From: Lonicera japonica | Taxonomy: Eukaryota > Streptophyta > Magnoliopsida > Dipsacales > Caprifoliaceae | Length of the DNA stretch: 64,000 nucleotides | Direction: 5' to 3' | NCBI GenBank assembly: GCA_021464415.1 | Contig: CM038467.1 | Coordinates: 22,972,011 to 23,036,010 of the forward strand | Shown: piece after piece, positions 24,905 through 37,319 of the stretch | Position numbering within the stretch: the first letter of the stretch is position 1 | How the letters are laid out: the number at the start of each line of letters is the position of its first letter | The notes under the pieces: generated by a model | Databases searched by the model: none | Told to the model about the DNA's origin: nothing | Seen by the model: the letters and a program-made list of their open reading frames with translations, nothing else | Made by a program: the position numbers and the translations under genes

Positions 24905-25308
24905 GAATGTATGTAGGGGCAGACGTAAGGGGACAAGTCAGGTTTGAGCAAAAAAAAAAAATTTAAATTTTAGTGGCACTTACTAAAAAAAAAAAAATTA
25001 GTTTAAATCCACCCTTTTACTAAGTTTTATCCTACCCTTTTGTTAAGTTTTAACTCATTTCTTAGCTCAGCTCAAATATATATTAACTAGAGTTTGTAAT
25101 AGATGAATTCAAATTATTAAAAACTCGACGAACTTAACTTTGTTAAATACTTTTCATTAAGTATGAATTCAAATATTTAAATTATGCTATTAAATTATTA
25201 TTTTTCACTATATAGTTATACTTTCAATATTTTTTTTCCTGATTTTTTTTGTCTATTACTCTTAGCATACTCCTCAAAAAATTTATGAGTCCGCCTCTGA
25301 ATGTATGT
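24905..25308. repeat. Mutator-type MITE with 10-bp target duplication
   Basis: GAATGTATGT stands on both sides (24905-24914 and 25299-25308) of a 384-bp non-coding segment. Its ends, AGGGGCAGAC and the inverse of GTCCGCCTCT, are short imperfect inverted repeats. A 9-10-bp duplication is the mark of Mutator-type transposition. The interior is AT-rich with A runs. Confidence 0.65.
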
Positions 25309-26570
25309 TCACTTTTGTGATGGTATTTGTAAACTTATAACATATATCAAAAATAAAATTATATAATTGTGTTTTGAATTTATTGCTTTGTATCAAAATA
25401 AGCATTAATATTGTGTAACACCTGGGGTGCTAAAAATAGTAGAAATATGGTGGATTTATCTATCCCTAACCTAGATTCGATTTACGAGAATCTTTTTTTT
25501 CTTTCCATTTGTTTCGTGTGACTAACCACTAGGTGTTTCAGTGTACCACTTATATAAATAAATATCTTTAAATATATATATATATATAACACTTTAGAAT
25601 CATGATAAGTGTATCATGAAATACATGTCATGAATTCAAGTTTTACGAAATGTAATAATCCTAGTGTTAATGGCCTTCCTTTAACCTAAGTCTAGTGCGC
25701 ACAAGCTAAACTTGCCAATTTACCCGCTCGATTCGAATAGGCGCCTTTATCATTCAATCAAACCTACTTACTCAGCTAAATCATATTTAAATCATTAATT
25801 TATATTATTATAAATGTATGAAAATCATATATACATGAAATTAATGTGATTGTTTAATTAGGGTGAGACTTTGTGTATTTTAACAATAATTTTAGGTGGA
25901 CAAATACGTATTTTTTAAAAATTAAGGAATTAAATTTGGCTAATATATCTTTTAAAATTATGGAGGAAGTCATCTGCCTCACTCCTACTAATTACGTTCA
26001 TTAGTAAACACTAATTACATAAGAAGTTCTAAAGTTACATTTAAGATCATTTATTAGATTTAATTAAGGTATTACCTTTTATTTTATTTAATAAAATAAC
26101 CAACATTTATGTTAACAGATTAATAATAACCTACATTATTGTACTTGTCTTTTGGATTTGTCAGTGGTATCTTTTCCTTCTGCTTTTAAAGTAAAGTATT
26201 ATAAATGCCCACACACTATATAGCCCCTTTTCTATAAAATACAAATTATAGATGAATGCAAATTTTTGTTCCATGAGACTATGTGGAGAGGATGTTGAAG
26301 CAGATCTAATTACGGAAACTGCTTATATATATTTGCAATTATTCCTTTAGTTGTCCGCCAAAAAATTATTCCTTGAGTTAGATTTGCAATTATATTATAT
26401 AATTACAGGTTTTACTTGATCTGTTTAATTTATTTGTACGTTAATTCTAAAAAAAATCATTGTTATTCTTAAGAAGTGTCAGATGTTGTTATACGGGAGC
26501 TATTAGCTTAACTAAGAACAGTATGTTCTCAAATTATAAGCTATAATTAAGTATCATTTGCTGGAGTTGT
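25309..26570. other. Intergenic stretch, nothing recognised
   Basis: AT-rich sequence with a (TA)n run near 25574-25588. No gene, RNA or clear transposon end seen. Confidence 0.5.
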
Positions 26571-27238
26571 TGATGTGGACAAGGCTAGCACATAATCAAG
26601 TACGTGGATTGAAGCGTACATAGGCCCAAATTAAGTTTTCATAAGTCCGATTACAAGAGTTCGTGCAAAAATTCAAAAAAGATCGTATTTTAATTACTTT
26701 TAAATTATAGGACTTATTTATTATTTTATTATTCAATTAGGATTATGAATGTTTTTCTTATTCAATTAGAATTGTTTTAGGAGTATTTTCTTAGTCAAAT
26801 AGGATATTCAATTAAGAATATTTAGTCAATTAGAATTGTTCTACTTTCCATATTGTGTTAAGATTATTAATTCTTTTCTACACCCTATTTAAAGGGGATG
26901 ATTGTATTATTTTAATTAGAGAGAGTTATGGATTAATAAAATTGTGAGCACTTTTCTCCTATGTTCTTTTAGAACATGTTGAATTAAACTAGTTTGTCCG
27001 TAATGTTCATTTCACTTATCAATTAATTCATCATCATGAATTGTGCCGTCATTCGCGTATACCAAGGTTCACATCTTTTGATAGATGTTGGGTCACGGTA
27101 TCCATCTATCCTTATATACCAAGGTTCTTGCTTCTTTATAAGCAACAGGTTACGGTGCCATTCAAATCTAATTGTAGAAACGATCTTTCAACTATCTTTA
27201 CTACGAGTTTCATCACATTGTTGGCGTGGCTCGTATCA
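26571..27238 (+). repeat. 5' LTR of the small LTR element
   Basis: Begins TGATGTGGAC and ends CTCGTATCA. It contains a TATA-like TATTTAAAGG (26887-26896), which is the likely promoter. Near its end are repeated words TATACCAAGGTTC (27058 and 27116). Confidence 0.8.
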
Positions 27239-27631
27239 GTTGGTATTAGATGTATCTTTTACTTTTAGGTTTATCTATCTTTTTATTTCTTGTTCTTATT
27301 AAAGTTTCAATTCAGTTTTTTAAAAAAAAATGATACGATCAGAATTTTTTTTCAAAATCCTGCAGGCTTGCGAAAATCTACCAATTTCGATACCGAAAAG
27401 AGCTCTAATTATTTTGATTTTTCTCATAATAATAGTAACTTTGTGTTCCGAACAACATATCCAAAAATCAGCCCGATCCAACGGTGCGATCAAAAGTTAC
27501 AATTGATTTACGACAATGTCAAAATAAATTTCGTGAAAACTTAGTGTGCATGAATCTCATAAAGATATCTATTGGTATAGGCAACAGCATCATAAGGATT
27601 TGAGGACAAATCATTCTCAAGAGGAATGGAA

Positions 27632-28347
27632 TGATGTGGACAAGGCTAGCATATAATCAAGTACGTGGATTGAAACGGACATAGGCCCAAATTAAGTTTT
27701 CATGGGTCCAATTACAAGAATTCGTACAAGAAAATTCAAAGAAGATCGCATTTTAATTACTTTTAAATTATAGGACTTATTTATTAATTTATTATTAAAT
27801 TAGGATTATGAATGTTTTTCTTATTCAATTAGGATTGTTCTTTTCTTAGTCAAATATGATATTCAATTAGGAATGTTTAGTCAATTAGAATTGTTTTACT
27901 TTTCTTATTGTGTTAATATTAGTAATTCTTTTCTACACCCTATTTAAAGGAGATGATTGTATTATTTTAATTAAAGAGAGTTATGGATTGATAAAATTGT
28001 GAGAGCTACGGATTAATAAAATTGTGAGAGCTATGAATTAATAAAATTGTGAGAACTTTTCTCCTTTATTCGATCTTTTAAATCATGTTGAACTAATACG
28101 GTTTGTCCATAATGTTCATTCGACTTATCAATTGATTCATCATCATTAATTGTGGCGTCATTCGCGTATACCAAGGTTCACATCTTTTTATAAATGTTGG
28201 GTCGCGGTATCCATCCATTCTTATATACCAAGGTTCTTGCTTCTTTATAAGCAACGGGTCGCAGTGTCATTTAAATCCAATTGTAAAAACGATCTTTCGA
28301 CCGCCTTTATTACGAGTTTTGTCACATTGTTGGCATAGTTCGTATTA
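27632..28347 (+). repeat. 3' LTR of the small LTR element
   Basis: Homologous to 26571-27238 but longer, because GGATTAATAAAATTGTGAGAGCT-type units are tandemly repeated three times (27973-28060) where the first LTR has one. Confidence 0.8.
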
Positions 28348-28352
28348 GTTAT

Positions 28353-31300
28353 TTTTATTTTTTTAATATAGGTTAAATTTGTTGTGAAATTTTGAGTGTA
28401 TGTGAGGTTCATTTTAATTAAATTGGTGTTTTTAAACTCATTGTTATGCCAAGTTCTTAAATTGTATCTTGATCAAAATTTATTGTTGAGTACTTAATTA
28501 GCATTGGATATATATATATAAATTATGACACTTTCATATTTAATGAGTGATTATATTACAGGCATGAAAATTAGAGTCAATTTAATGAAAAGAAAAAGTA
28601 ATTAAAAATATTATCAATATTTATTAAAAAAAGAAAATATATACATTTATAAATGCGCTAGTGTATCGCACGGATTAAAAAACTAATTTATTTTTATTAA
28701 AATATATTATTATCAATAAGTATTTGTCATATCAATAAATCATTATTATATGCAATATAAATAAATCGCTCCAATATGTTTATGTGAGACTGTAGACCAA
28801 ATTTTAAGTAAAATGTGTCGCATAATTGTATAATAATATACAGGCTTATCTTAATCACTCTAGAGTCACCTAAATTAATATTAATTTGTTTCGGCAGCCA
28901 ACCAAAAAAGATGACTTGTGGGTACTTGATATGACAGATCGATCACAGATTTTTTTAATGCAACCAAAAAGTCTAAGTTATATGTAGCAACCATTAATTA
29001 GCTTAAAGCAATCTTTAATCTAATTATTGATACTTTGGTCTTGTATATATATATATAAATAGTTTTACGTACGTGAGTAGTTTCTCCGCATGTAACATCC
29101 ATTTTAATTTTAATGCATGATGACCCAAATAATTATAAAACATTAAACAGATACGTGTGCTTACTTTTAAGGGTCGTATATTTTACGTTGTTGTACTATA
29201 ATTAGTTTAAATCCCAAGATGGCCATTATGGTATTTTATTAAACAACATTAATCTCGGGCAAAGATAACGTTAAAATTATTTTCTTAATGTTCATAGAAA
29301 CGGGTCTTTTCGCATTCAATTCATGTCCAAAGAATTTTTTTTAATTAATTTATGTATTTTTTTTTTTTAATGTTTGTGCTCCGTCAAATATGTAGTATGT
29401 CTTTGGCAATAATTGAATATACAAATAGAACAATTGAATATCTATGATTTCTCAGGTACTTGCGAGACACAAATACCTCATTTCAGGGATCGGAAACATT
29501 TAAAAAGAATAACAATAAGTGGATCACTTTCAAACAATTTATTTTGATAATAACCGGATGCTAAAAGACCCTATAAAAAATAGTATTATGTTTGTAATCT
29601 CACAAATATGATCACAAAAAATAAATTTTAAATCAAGTGGTATAAATGTTGTTGATATATAAGTACACGTTACAACTTACGTGTGCGTGACTTACATATA
29701 TAGATAATTTAAAGAAAAAAAAAATTTAGGTAAAAGAAACTTTACTCTGGCAATCAAAATACTTATGCTAAACAATCATTAAAAAAATAAAATAAATACA
29801 AAGAAGAGAGAGAAAACTCGCTCGCACAAAATATGAAAATGAGTACAACTGAGTTTGAAAATTGTATATATATATATCCGATCAAGTTTAAGTTTAAATA
29901 ACTAAAAGTATAAATATTTATATAGGACACTATCCCGTTCTCAAACCATCAACAATATGTAGCGTGAGGTTTGAAAATGGAGATGGAATGGGAATTTTAA
30001 TTAGTACATCAAATTTGACTTTTAATTAGTTCAATAACTGGATAGGAATTTTAATTAGTTGACCAAATTTGATTTTTTTAGGTCATTAGTACTAATTCCT
30101 TGAATTGAAAATTGAATGTCTTTATGGGATAAATAATTGAACACATGGAGGGCAACCGCGGTATATCAATATATTAGATCACGTCATCATGATACATAAT
30201 TTATGAGTTTGATTGATTTTAAACGTAACTTTTTGTATCAAGTAATGATTCTATAATAATCACCATTCACCACAATTAAGGATGAATTTGAGGGAAGGTG
30301 TAGGGGAAAGTCAAACCTCAACCCCAACCCCCACCCCCATGCATCCCTGCACAAAGGTCAATTTCTAGCTCGAACTACAGTGGGAGTGGACATAAGAAAA
30401 GGTTGATAGTTCATGCGAATTTAACTTATGACTTTTTTATTATGAGAATACAAATGATGATGATTAAAATATAAAGTCGTCAACATTAATAATTTGTGAA
30501 CAAGATTATTTTAAATTGTTTATTTCCTATGTTACTATATTATTAATTGTGTTCGATGTAAGGATGAAAATGTTAAAAGATACAAATTGGAATTAATTTT
30601 TTTTACACAATTTGAATTAATTATTAAACAAGACAATTTGTTAAAATATACAAATTGCATAGTTTACAACTGCCACGAAAATTGGTATGGGGTTAAACCA
30701 TATCACACAAATTCCTAGTTAATTTTTAAGGTTGATTTCAAAAAAACAATATCACACAAATTTAAGTGAATTGGACAAGTTCAGCACCTGTAAATTGAAT
30801 AACTAGTTGACTCTATCAGAGAAAGTTTTTTATTTTTTAATTACATCAATAGAATTCGAACGCATGAAGCACATATAAATAAATCAATTAAGTACTCGGG
30901 GCATCAAAATAGCCAACTCAAAATGAAAATTTAAAAAATAGAATTTATGATGCTGAACAGGCGGCAGAAGCTTATTTGACAAGACTGTTACAAGCCCATC
31001 GGGCTTGAAAAGTGAGGACGCCAAGATTACTTTGGTCCAAACTAGTTTGACTCGAAACAACCCAAAAAATTCAAGACATCGTCTCAAGGATTAGATTTGG
31101 TAATAAGTTGAGTTAGGAATGTTACTTTTGACTTCCATCAAATCGGATGCAATTCTCAGGGATCTCATGATCTCTATGACTTCTATTTTTGACAATTATT
31201 TTGAATTTATTTCCTTACTTGCAATTTGCCTCCTCTATAAGAGGGTTTCCTTGTAATTGTTAACCGTGGACTATTATTAAATAAAATTATAAGTGTTTTT

Positions 31301-32936
31301 TTTTTATTTATTTGAATATTTATTCTTTACTTGGTTAAAGTTTTACAATTTCAAAGTTTTCCACTACGTCAAATTGTTATATGCACAAGGATACAATATA
31401 TAAAACAGTTGAAACCCATATAAAAGCAACAAAAAGGAATGATAGAGGGCGGTAGAAAACCGGCTAACTAGTAACTTTACGTATGCCATCCTAGCCCCGC
31501 TATAAGTTTGATTAACTAGACACACAACAAACGTAATATGTGTTTGTATGTTCTACATGCATAAATATTTAAATTAAAAAGTAAAATATTTAATAAACAA
31601 ACAAGTAGGCAAATGACAAGGGGCTCTCTTTTTAACTTAAAGTTTGCATATTTGAGTCCTATAAAATTATTTTATTTTATTAAGGAAAATAAACGCGTGG
31701 ACAAATAGAAAACACGTGATTTAGTGTTATAACCAAGTGGAATACCTTTCGACTTATATATACAGAGGGGCCCCAAAAAATCATAATTTCATTTTGGGCC
31801 CAACTAGCCCAAAGGCCAATGACAGCCTAAACTATAAAGCAAGTTTTGGACCATTAGCCTACCAAACTCCATTATGCGGTCGCATTGGTTGTGCTTGAGA
31901 TGGTTGTGCTTGCTTGGAAAGCGGATAAGAATAATGATACACATAAAGTATTAAAGTGGTGCCCTAGTTTTGTCATCTTTAGTCTTTTTTACTATTTATC
32001 ATAATAAAGCATTGTAACTATAATTCTTTACATATAAATATAATATAGAAAGTTCATTACAAGAGTTGAGAATTCTAGATAATTAACTGTAGAGAGAGAA
32101 AGTTGGTAGCTTACTTGTAACATTCTCTTGTTATTTGCCTTGGAGCTAGTACAATTATATACACACACAAAAAGAAGATATATTGCCTAAATAGCATTAG
32201 CGCTCCTAGAGAACTACCTTACAACCAAATTTTTTGTCTCAGTTACCAATTTCATTAGCTGTTAAACTGATTTTATTTTGAACTACTCTTGTGGGAAAAC
32301 CCAAATATTATGGCACCCACATATACATAGATCCCCTCATTCTTATATAATATATATATATATATATCAAATAAAGTTCAAATGCATGTAAGCAAATATT
32401 TTTCATTGAAGAACATTAGACTCACCTGATTAGAGTTCCAATTCTTTAATCCAAAATTAATAGGTGATTATGGAGTAGGTTCTTTTGTGTGGCTTAATTT
32501 TGAATTAAACACACATTAATTATATTGAATGACATAGAGAATGTGAATTTATTGGTACTGCCTCGAACTAAGTATGTCTAATATTACACGAGCATCCAAC
32601 TCAAAACTAATTAATGATTAATGAAGTAGCTTATTTATACTATATTAACTCTTTACAAAATGAGGACAAAAGTCAAATTTCTTTTACATATATATATAAT
32701 GTAGGATCATTTTTTTTTCATAATGCCAAACATATTTTAATCATTTATTACATTAACTAACAATTACATTTTCGACTTTATCATATTCCTACCATACAAC
32801 AACCATAATTCACAACATTGCTTTACTATGTTTAACATTGAAATTATATACGTATAATTTGAAACAATGTATACTATAAACCACATTCTGTCATTTTCTT
32901 TTTAACTATACATTTATCCATGACTGAATGAATGAA
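28353..32936. other. Gene-free intergenic stretch
   Basis: No supportable gene. AT-rich with several (TA)n runs. A short minus-strand frame at 30884-31087 and the sequence to about 31380 look faintly like an old LTR end (TCCTCTATAAGAGGG followed by TTGTAATTG), but no partner repeat, primer site or target duplication was found. Confidence 0.5.
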
Positions 32937-35362
32937 TCAATTTAGTTTGTTGTCAATGGAGTGAGAGTGGTGAGAAGGTGGTGATGTTGACGATGAGGAA
33001 GAGGAGGTGGTTGTGGTGGAGGCGGCGGTAGAAGTGGCGGTGGTGGTGCCATCAAAAAGAAATTCTTTTAAGTGTTTGGCGAATTCTTTGGCCTTCTCCA
33101 AGTTCACAGCATGCCCTGCATTTTTAATCACTACTAGTCTAGCACTCTCTCCAATGTGCCTATCACAAAATTAATATATAGTTCAATTTAATTACACATA
33201 AACATTAGTTAATTAAATAAATTGATAAGTCAACAATACAACACTCCGTCTAAAATTAAGAGTCCAATTTTTATTTTTATTTTTGGGCAAAAAATCAATG
33301 GATCAAAGCTAGCGATATCAATGATCTTTTGCCCTCAATCATTAATAAAGTTGAAAATGGTATTTAATTTAAAACAAGTGTAAAGGTTAAACTGGACTCT
33401 GCGATTGAGTGTGTGTTTAATTAGAAAGGAAAAATGAACCTTTGTAATCTTATCCCTAATTCCAATGGGAATATTTGATCTTCCTCTCCCCATATTATTA
33501 ATGTGTTCTGTTTGACACACAAAAGAAATTAAATTAAAAAAGAGAGACAGAGAGGGAGAAAACTTGATGGATTATTTCTAAATGACAAAAGTTAGAACAT
33601 TAAGTACCTGTGTGATTTTAGGAAGGTCAGAAAGATGTCTGTCCTTGAGTATTGCTTGAAGTAGTTCCCTTTTCTCTAATAAATAATCTCTACACATTAC
33701 CTGTCCACATATGCCATAATTTTTAATGCTATATTCGTAACACTCGGCCACAAAATATTTTGGAGCAACGTCACAAAAAAAAATGCAATTGTATAAGAAC
33801 TGCACCAAACGTAACTAAGATCACACGAATTTAGTGTTGGAATTTTGTCCCTTAACAATCTAACACATAAAAACTCCAGGAAAAGCGTTGGCTAGCGATC
33901 ATGACACTAACTAATGGGACTTGAACCTAAGTTGAAAAGCGTTGGGTAGCGATTTCTTACCATTAAGCTAATACATATTTTATTTTATATTTTTCATGGT
34001 ATGAAATAATGCCTATGAACATAAATATATATATATATGCGCACGCACAATGCTTGTGCTTTACTCTCTAATTTACAAAAGTACCAACAAATATGGAACT
34101 CATATAATTAAACGCTCATTATCAATCTCTCGCAATCCCCTCTCTCAAACTTACCTTCTCTTTCACAAATAAGCTTACATATATGCATGCATGAGGAGAT
34201 ATGACTGCAACAAGCTAGCCAACAGGCCGGTAACAACATGCACTCAAATATATGCCTTTTGCTTTCATTTTAACCTGCATATGCATGAGCAGCGAGAAAG
34301 AGATCAAGAGAGAGACTTACATCAATGTAATCAGAGAGAAAATAAGAAGGCACACCCTTAACAGGCCTAACAAAAGAAAACTTCATCAACTCCCTCAGCT
34401 TGTCTGGCGTTTGAGGCAACAATATGCTCGCGGCTTCCTCCAAATCGGAGACCCTAAACAAGCCATCTTCCATGTCCTTCTCCTCCAAGCACACCCCAGC
34501 ACAGCACAGCACTATCCTCTCCACCGCCTCTGGGTACTGAGCCGCCAAGCTGTACCCTACAAATCCCCCGTAGCTTATCCCCACTAGCCGCATCCTCGTC
34601 ACCCCAAACCCTTCCATCAATTTCATCAAACAACTAGCCTGCATATATACCAAAATCAGACACATACGCGATAACATGGCACGAATTCATGTTCATGTAC
34701 ATCTCAAATTGATAGTCTCATATATTTTTTGGGACAATATCAATGTATCAAAATCAAAAATATAAAATAAGTTGTATTCTATGTCCATATTTTTTCTTAA
34801 AAAGTCCATGTCACAAATCCATGTCCATGTCCATGTGTTCTCTTAAAGTTCAAAAAAGTAAAAGTGAAACTAACAATTTGAGAAATGCGTATTTTTTTTT
34901 CTTTTTATTTCCTTATGGAGTTAATGTCAAATTTGACTTAAAATGATTGGTTTGTAAGAACTCCAACCCGGGCCGGTCTACCTGAAATTCCTCCGTCCGA
35001 TATGGCAGATCAGTGTACGATCCACCGAAGAACAGCAAATCCGGCACGTAAACATTGAACCGGGGCACGAATTTCCGTAGTAGTTCGCCGTACTGCCACA
35101 TTGCATTAGCTCCAAATCCATGAACAAGTACGAGATCAGGTTTCGATGGGTTATGCAATTTTGGGATCCAGCAGTGCATCGTTGTTCCATCGGAGATATC
35201 AGTGGAGACCGACCTGAGGCCGGAGTAATTGAAATAGTAGCGGTAGAACCAATCCCTTGAGGCCGTGAAGCTGAAGAATCTAGACAATTTCTTGTTCGAC
35301 GGGGCTGAAGAATTAGAAGTTGTTGATGAACTTAGGGATTCGAATGACGATTGTTTCTTCAT
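32937..35362 (-). CDS. Alpha/beta-hydrolase fold protein, 360 aa, complete catalytic triad
   Basis: Exons 35362-34982, 34638-34321, 33700-33608, 33507-33440 and 33159-32937 join in phase to 360 residues. After a Ser-rich N-terminus comes an alpha/beta-hydrolase core: the oxyanion HGFGANAMW (about 81-89), nucleophile elbow GISYGG with Ser149, acid Asp274 in WGEEDQIFP and His303 in NAGHAVN. The whole triad is present, so an active esterase or related hydrolase is likely; the substrate cannot be read from sequence. It belongs to the plant family of small carboxylesterase-like hydrolases. The small exon 33507-33440 is needed to supply the acid residue. The C-terminal 40 residues are low-complexity Thr/Ser/Ala/His. 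No transit peptide is obvious. A Mutator-like element begins about 300 bp upstream of the ATG. Confidence 0.92.
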
Positions 35363-35540
35363 TTCGAGAGATTTGGAAATGACGAAAATTTTTGAGAAGA
35401 ATGGGATTTTTTTTTAAAATTTTTTTTAGAGGTTTGTTAGTTTTTGATCGGAGGAGAGTTTGTTATGGGAATGCTGGTTGCATGCAAAGCCAGCTGCCCC
35501 CACAAAACAAACTGGAAAAATGAACCGTGGATTTTGGTGC

Positions 35541-35549
35541 TATATAATT
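35541..35549 (-). promoter_or_regulatory. Possible TATA box of the hydrolase gene
   Basis: The minus strand reads AATTATATA here, about 180 bp upstream of the ATG and about 110 bp from the edge of the Mutator-like element. Position is reasonable; nothing else supports it. Confidence 0.4.
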
Positions 35550-35660
35550 AGGATCATTATAAATATGATCAGCACAGTTATTTATATTCATAAAAGGTGA
35601 ACCGTGGTTTTATTATTCCTAAATAATAGTTTAATTTTTTTAACAAAATAGTTATTTATA

Positions 35661-35796
35661 GGGTGATTTGTATTTAGGTACCCAAAGTTTTATTATAATT
35701 GGACTTTGGTACCCATTTTTTACATATTGGTATCTTGATATCCATTGTCAATTTAATAGGTACTTTGGTATCCATTTTTCACTTTTTCGTCACAAG
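35661..35796 (+). repeat. Left terminal inverted repeat of the MULE
   Basis: Starts GGGTGATTTGTATTTAGGTA and ends with TTTTTCACTTTTTCGTCA. It contains shorter reiterated words (TTTGGTACCC / TTTGGTATCC). In MULEs the terminal repeats bind transposase and often hold promoters. Confidence 0.9.
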
Positions 35797-35996
35797 GATG
35801 TGAAGTTCTTTTAAGTTCATATTGTAATAGACCAAAAAATCCATGAGCACATTTAATACATATCTAAGTGAGTAAAAACACAATATGACTGTTTGCAGCA
35901 AAATATAACCGTTTATAGATACAATCTGTTTATAAATACAAAGACCAAGCACCATAAAAACACTGCAAATATATCTCAATGCAATAATTCACAACA

Positions 35997-36453
35997 ATGG
36001 GAGGTGGTGGAAAAGAGTGGTGTCAATGCAACCAGGTAATAAGCTGCCATACTTAAAACATCTCAAATGCAATAAAAAGTGCATTACAATAACTGTGTGT
36101 TATTTGCTTTTAACAGAATAACCTATGCCAAATGTGTGAGAAAGATAGCCACAAAGCATCGCAATGCCCCTGGGTTTACAGCCACTGCTCAAAAGGAAAC
36201 TATCATGGCATTATGATGATGGTGACCTCTGTACAAGAAGAAACCTATGGACATCAGTTCTTAATATGCCAATACCAAAGTTGTGGTGCATGGAAATGGC
36301 CTAGAAGATGCAATTGTTGAGGTTAAACTGAAGAAAGCACATGGAATAAGTGTAAGTAGTTCAAACAATTGCTTTCATTGTGGACAAAGAGGACATTGGG
36401 TTGAAAATTGCCCTTGGAAAGCAAATGTATGTCCTATGGTTACGAAGGTGTAA
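35997..36453 (+). pseudogene. Zinc-knuckle / GRF-like zinc-finger gene inside the MULE (frame broken)
   Basis: Exon 1 (35997-36035, start MGGGGKEWCQCNQ) is followed by a GT...AG intron and a second exon from 36117. Exon 2 encodes a CCHC-like CQMCEKDSHKASQC, then a Cys/His/Trp-spaced segment (HCSKGNYHG ... CQYQSCGAWKW) that looks like a GRF-type zinc finger. A stop at about 36318 ends this frame, but the next frame continues with a clear CCHC knuckle (CFHCGQRGHWVENC), so a one-base shift near 36300 has probably broken the gene. It could be an accessory MULE gene or a captured host fragment; I cannot tell which. Confidence 0.6.
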
Positions 36454-37319
36454 AAAAATTGTCGATGTCTACAAAAGAATGGAATAAAGGTGAATTTTTT
36501 TTAAAGTGTGTCAAATGTGAAAGTTTTGAATGGTTAAAATTAAACATGCAATGCAAAAGGGTGTAAGAAATAATATAAAGGTGAAGATAGAAGTTAATAT
36601 AGATGATTTATATAACACATATGACAAAAAGATGAAGTTTCCCTAAAATATGTATATTGTAATATAAAGTAATGTGATAATAGCCTATGCAAGCATTGTA
36701 ACTGAATGTAATAGAAAATGTCATAACACAGTTAGTAGTTACAAAAAAGACAACCCAATATGATGTACCACATTTGAACTATACATTAGCAAAAAAACAT
36801 AGTCCAAATGTATTACATATATATTACCAAAATAAAGTAGTTCAACTTAAATGCACCACACTTTGACTACATAGTATTAAACACAAGGTAGTCCAAATGC
36901 ACTACGTATAACCAAAAAACTGTTTGTTCATTCAATTTAAAAAAAAAGCATAGAAGTTACACTCACATGTGCAAACTTTTGCTTGACCTATTTAATTCAC
37001 ATCCATAGTTGTAGTTGTCCACAAATGGAGTTGGCATTGAAGTTGGATTAAATGCCCTTGATGCAGGTGGATAAAATATTATACCCTTGCCCCTTCCTTT
37101 ACTTCCTCCCCCTCTAGATGTTCCAGCTTCTCTACCCCTGCCTCTAACTGTTGGTGTAGGTGAGATGGCAACAACTGGTATAAAAGGACCTCACACACCT
37201 TCTGTCTCAGTCATCCTCCTTCTTGCCATTATTGTAATAAATGTAATGTTTGTAATTATTTTATGTATGTGTATTAAATCATATTTATTACCTATAACTA
37301 ATGGTGCTGTTTAGCCTTT

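Larger units (their letters stand above)
26571..28347 (+). mobile_element. Small non-autonomous LTR retrotransposon (TRIM/SMART-like), about 1.78 kb
   Basis: Two direct repeats, 26571-27238 (668 bp) and 27632-28347 (716 bp), each begin TGATGTGGACAAGGCTAGCA and end GTATCA / GTATTA. A primer-site-like TTGGTATTAGA follows the first repeat one base in, and a purine-rich AAGAGGAATGGAA directly precedes the second. Flanks GTTGT (26566-26570) and GTTAT (28348-28352) fit a 5-bp target duplication with one change. The interior is only about 390 bp and carries no gag or pol frame that I can recognise, so proteins must have come from another element. The two LTRs differ at many positions, so the insertion is old compared with the Copia element. 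Confidence 0.85.

Noticed and set aside
27290..27544. Open frame inside the small LTR element
   Set aside because: 84 codons with no gag, zinc-knuckle or protease motif; likely chance in non-coding interior.
30884..31087. Minus-strand open frame of 67 codons and nearby LTR-like sequence
   Set aside because: No family motif, no splice partner and no second repeat were found.
34252..34587. Plus-strand frame of 111 codons
   Set aside because: It is the antisense shadow of hydrolase exon 2.
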